In this document: positions 5,240 to 6,654 of the stretch, piece after piece
How the letters are laid out: the number at the start of each line of letters is the position of its first letter
Numbering within the stretch: position 1 is the stretch's first letter
From: an uncultured Fibrobacter sp.
GTDB lineage: Bacteria; Fibrobacterota; Fibrobacteria; Fibrobacterales; Fibrobacteraceae
Direction of reading: 5' to 3'
Assembly: GCA_947306025.1 (NCBI GenBank)
Contig: CAMZFJ010000100.1
Coordinates: 1-6,654, forward strand
Length of the DNA stretch: 6,654 nucleotides
Translations under genes and position numbers: made by a program
The notes under the pieces: model-generated
Database searches by the model: none
Told to the model about the DNA's origin: nothing
Seen by the model: only the letters and a program-made list of their open reading frames with translations

Positions 5240-5749
5240 AACGATAAACTTAATAAGGCATCCCTTGCTGGTGCTAAACTTGATATCAAGAATGCAAGAG
5301 CAGACTTGGCGTCTAAAAATCTTAATTTAGGTATTAAGAGTGAAGACCCAAACAACCATTGCAAAGATCGGGGCGATGGTGTGATTCACTGTAAGATCCA
5401 TTCTACAGAACAAATCAAGTCTGATTCTAGCAGCCGTACGGGGCGTTGGATTCTTGGCGATAAAAAGGTTTTTGAATTCGCTGGACGAGGTGGCTTGGCC
5501 ATGGATGATTGCCCGGATTACTGTAAGGGAGACTGGTGTAAATTTGGTGGAACCCATTTTAAGGGGAGTTATACCAAGGATATTTGTGATTCGGGGTTGA
5601 AACCGACCGATTTTGCGAGTGTCTCGTTTACGGGAAATTTGACTAAGGAACTTACCAAATCGTTAGCTACTCTAGACTGCTATATCGGTAAGGAACGAAT
5701 CCTTGTTCCTTTGGCAAACTTGGATGCCGTAAAGAAAATCATGAAATAA
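5228..5749 (+). CDS. Putative Cys-containing RiPP precursor (173 residues)
   Basis: I do not recognise a named family, but position and layout suggest a peptide substrate of the radical SAM maturase 53 bases downstream. The start is clear: GGA in an A tract about nine bases before the ATG, in a block shared with cassette 1. Residues 1-40 form a Lys/Ala/Leu/Asn-rich helical leader (MANINDK, ADLASKNLN). The rest has seven Cys (45, 55, 95, 99, 104, 120, 151). Residues 84-115 are Gly-rich and include a doubled motif D-Y-C-K-G-D-W-C-K (97-105), with further aromatic-x-Lys YTK (115-117). The C-terminal 37 residues are conserved with the interrupted copy upstream, including C151 and the final KK-x-x-K. 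No signal peptide or membrane helix. It is long for a RiPP precursor, so a small globular protein that partners the maturase is an alternative. Confidence 0.75.
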   Translation: MANINDKLNKASLAGAKLDIKNARADLASKNLNLGIKSEDPNNHCKDRGDGVIHCKIHSTEQIKSDSSSRTGRWILGDKKVFEFAGRGGLAMDDCPDYCKGDWCKFGGTHFKGSYTKDICDSGLKPTDFASVSFTGNLTKELTKSLATLDCYIGKERILVPLANLDAVKKIMK

Positions 5750-5763
5750 AAAATGGTTTAACC

Positions 5764-5790
5764 GAAAGGGAGGGGTTTTCTCTCCCTTTC
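5764..5790 (+). terminator. Hairpin between precursor and maturase, probable attenuator
   Basis: An 11-bp stem (GAAAGGGAGGG with complementary CTCTCCCTTTC, one G-T wobble) and loop GTTTT follows the precursor stop by 14 bases. It is closely related to the hairpin at 5049-5078 but lacks a run of T afterwards (TCTTGGTAAA), so termination should be partial. It ends 12 bases before the maturase ATG, so it could protect the precursor mRNA and limit maturase expression. Confidence 0.65.
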
Positions 5791-5802
5791 TCTTGGTAAA
5801 AT

Positions 5803-6654
5803 ATGAAACTCAAACAAATCGAATGGATTGACTTAGGTAAGCATAATTTGGCGTTGCTGCCAGAATCTGGGGAATGGTTGCTTTTAGATGATTTAAGCAA
5901 AGACATTATATCTCGTTTAGGCGAATTTAAAAAAATTTCTGACGTAGAACGCGAATATCCTGGTTTGGAACCGAATGAAATTCGTAGACTGCTTAATCTT
6001 TTAGAACAGAATAAGTTTATAGATGATGGATCGGTTGTTGATAATTCTTGTAAGTCGTGTAATCATGGAATGCCTACTCATGCCGTTTTGAATTTGACCG
6101 AAGCATGCAATTTAAAGTGTACCTATTGTTATGTCAATGCGGGCTGTAATCAAAAAGACTTCATGAAGCCCGAAACGGCATTCCGCATTGCGGATGAGTA
6201 TAGCCTTATGAATCCTGAGCGTAAAGTCAACTTGACGATGCATGGTGGCGAACCTTTGCTCAACTTTGATTTGATTAAGAAACTGGCTGATTATACAAAA
6301 GATCGCAGAGATCAAATTGATATAACGATGCAGACTAATGCCACGTTACTCACAGATGAAATTGCGCAGTTTATAAAAGAAAATAAAATAGGCGTTGGTG
6401 TAAGCATTGATGGCCCTGCCGAATTCCATAACAAAACGAGACCGCTTCAAAATGGTAAGGGCTCGTTTGAACAAGTTATGAGGGGTATCCGCATCTTGCA
6501 AAAACACGGAATTCCGTTTGGAACGATTTCTGTGATGAATGGGCAAAATGCGGAACATATCGATGAAATTATTGACTTTTTCTTGGCGAATGATATTTAT
6601 AGTTATTCGTTCATACCTCTCCAGAGATTTGGCCGTGGCGAGAATGATGAACAG
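5803..6654 (+). CDS. Radical SAM peptide maturase with PqqD-like N-terminal domain (3' end outside window)
   Basis: The first 284 residues of a cytosolic radical SAM enzyme are visible and the frame is open at the window edge. Residues 1-80 look like a PqqD-type RiPP recognition element (a winged-helix fold with GEWLLLDDLSKDIISRL and LLNLLEQNKFI), the part that binds precursor leaders in many RiPP systems. Two Cys (C83, C86) occur in the linker. The catalytic motif CNLKCTYC (C102, C106, C109), then HGGEPLL (147-153), MQTNATLL and SIDGP, are typical of SPASM-family maturases; the SPASM region itself would lie beyond the edge. The Shine-Dalgarno is weak (TTGG about six bases before ATG), and a hairpin lies just upstream, which fits low expression relative to the precursor. 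From memory, a maturase family called FibroRumin was named for Fibrobacter and Ruminococcus; membership cannot be checked here. Confidence 0.9.
   Translation, partial: MKLKQIEWIDLGKHNLALLPESGEWLLLDDLSKDIISRLGEFKKISDVEREYPGLEPNEIRRLLNLLEQNKFIDDGSVVDNSCKSCNHGMPTHAVLNLTEACNLKCTYCYVNAGCNQKDFMKPETAFRIADEYSLMNPERKVNLTMHGGEPLLNFDLIKKLADYTKDRRDQIDITMQTNATLLTDEIAQFIKENKIGVGVSIDGPAEFHNKTRPLQNGKGSFEQVMRGIRILQKHGIPFGTISVMNGQNAEHIDEIIDFFLANDIYSYSFIPLQRFGRGENDEQ

Noticed and set aside
4950..5364. Small minus-strand open frames at 4950-5135 and 5182-5364.
   Set aside because: They lie opposite the degraded frame, terminator and precursor start. They are Phe/Lys-rich products of A/T tracts without a plausible ribosome-binding site.

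Overview
The window looks like chromosomal DNA from an anaerobic gut-type bacterium, most likely a Fibrobacter relative. This rests on gestalt: moderate-GC genes separated by very AT-rich, A-tract-rich spacers, almost exclusive use of TAA stops, and the combination of an HD-GYP receptor with radical-SAM/SPASM peptide enzymes. No ribosomal RNA or other marker gene is present, so the assignment is tentative.

Left part (1-2830): the C-terminal end of an unrecognised protein (2-259) finishes at a clear intrinsic terminator (288-313). A gene-free stretch follows, then a 738-residue membrane receptor with a C-terminal HD-GYP cyclic-di-GMP phosphodiesterase domain (531-2747). A hairpin at 2803-2826 ends transcription from both sides.

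Right part (2850-6654): this is a peptide-modification locus of lower GC content. On the minus strand, a SPASM-type radical SAM enzyme (4408-3296) is followed after 27 bases by a Lys-rich 138-residue protein built from two repeats (3268-2852). Divergently, on the plus strand, lie two tandem copies of a putative RiPP-precursor cassette and then a second radical SAM maturase with a PqqD-like N-terminal domain (5803 to the window edge, incomplete). Each cassette copy has a similar AT-rich upstream region, A-rich ribosome-binding site, leader peptide beginning (M/I)ANINDK, C-terminal segment and GA-rich hairpin.

The downstream cassette (5228-5749) is intact and encodes a 173-residue, seven-Cys protein. 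The upstream cassette (4639-5031) is unusual. The codon aligned with the paralogue's ATG is ATT. A single in-frame TGA (4849-4851) separates a 70-residue leader-plus-core peptide, with a W-x-x-G triple motif, from a continuing frame that is still recognisably homologous to the paralogue's C-terminus. It could be a decaying pseudogene, a gene shortened into a new small precursor, or a read-through gene.

Proposed working model: the plus-strand maturase binds the shared leader through its PqqD-like domain and modifies residues in the core, while the minus-strand pair may be a second, separate enzyme/substrate pair. Enzyme-substrate pairings are inferred from gene order and motifs, not demonstrated.
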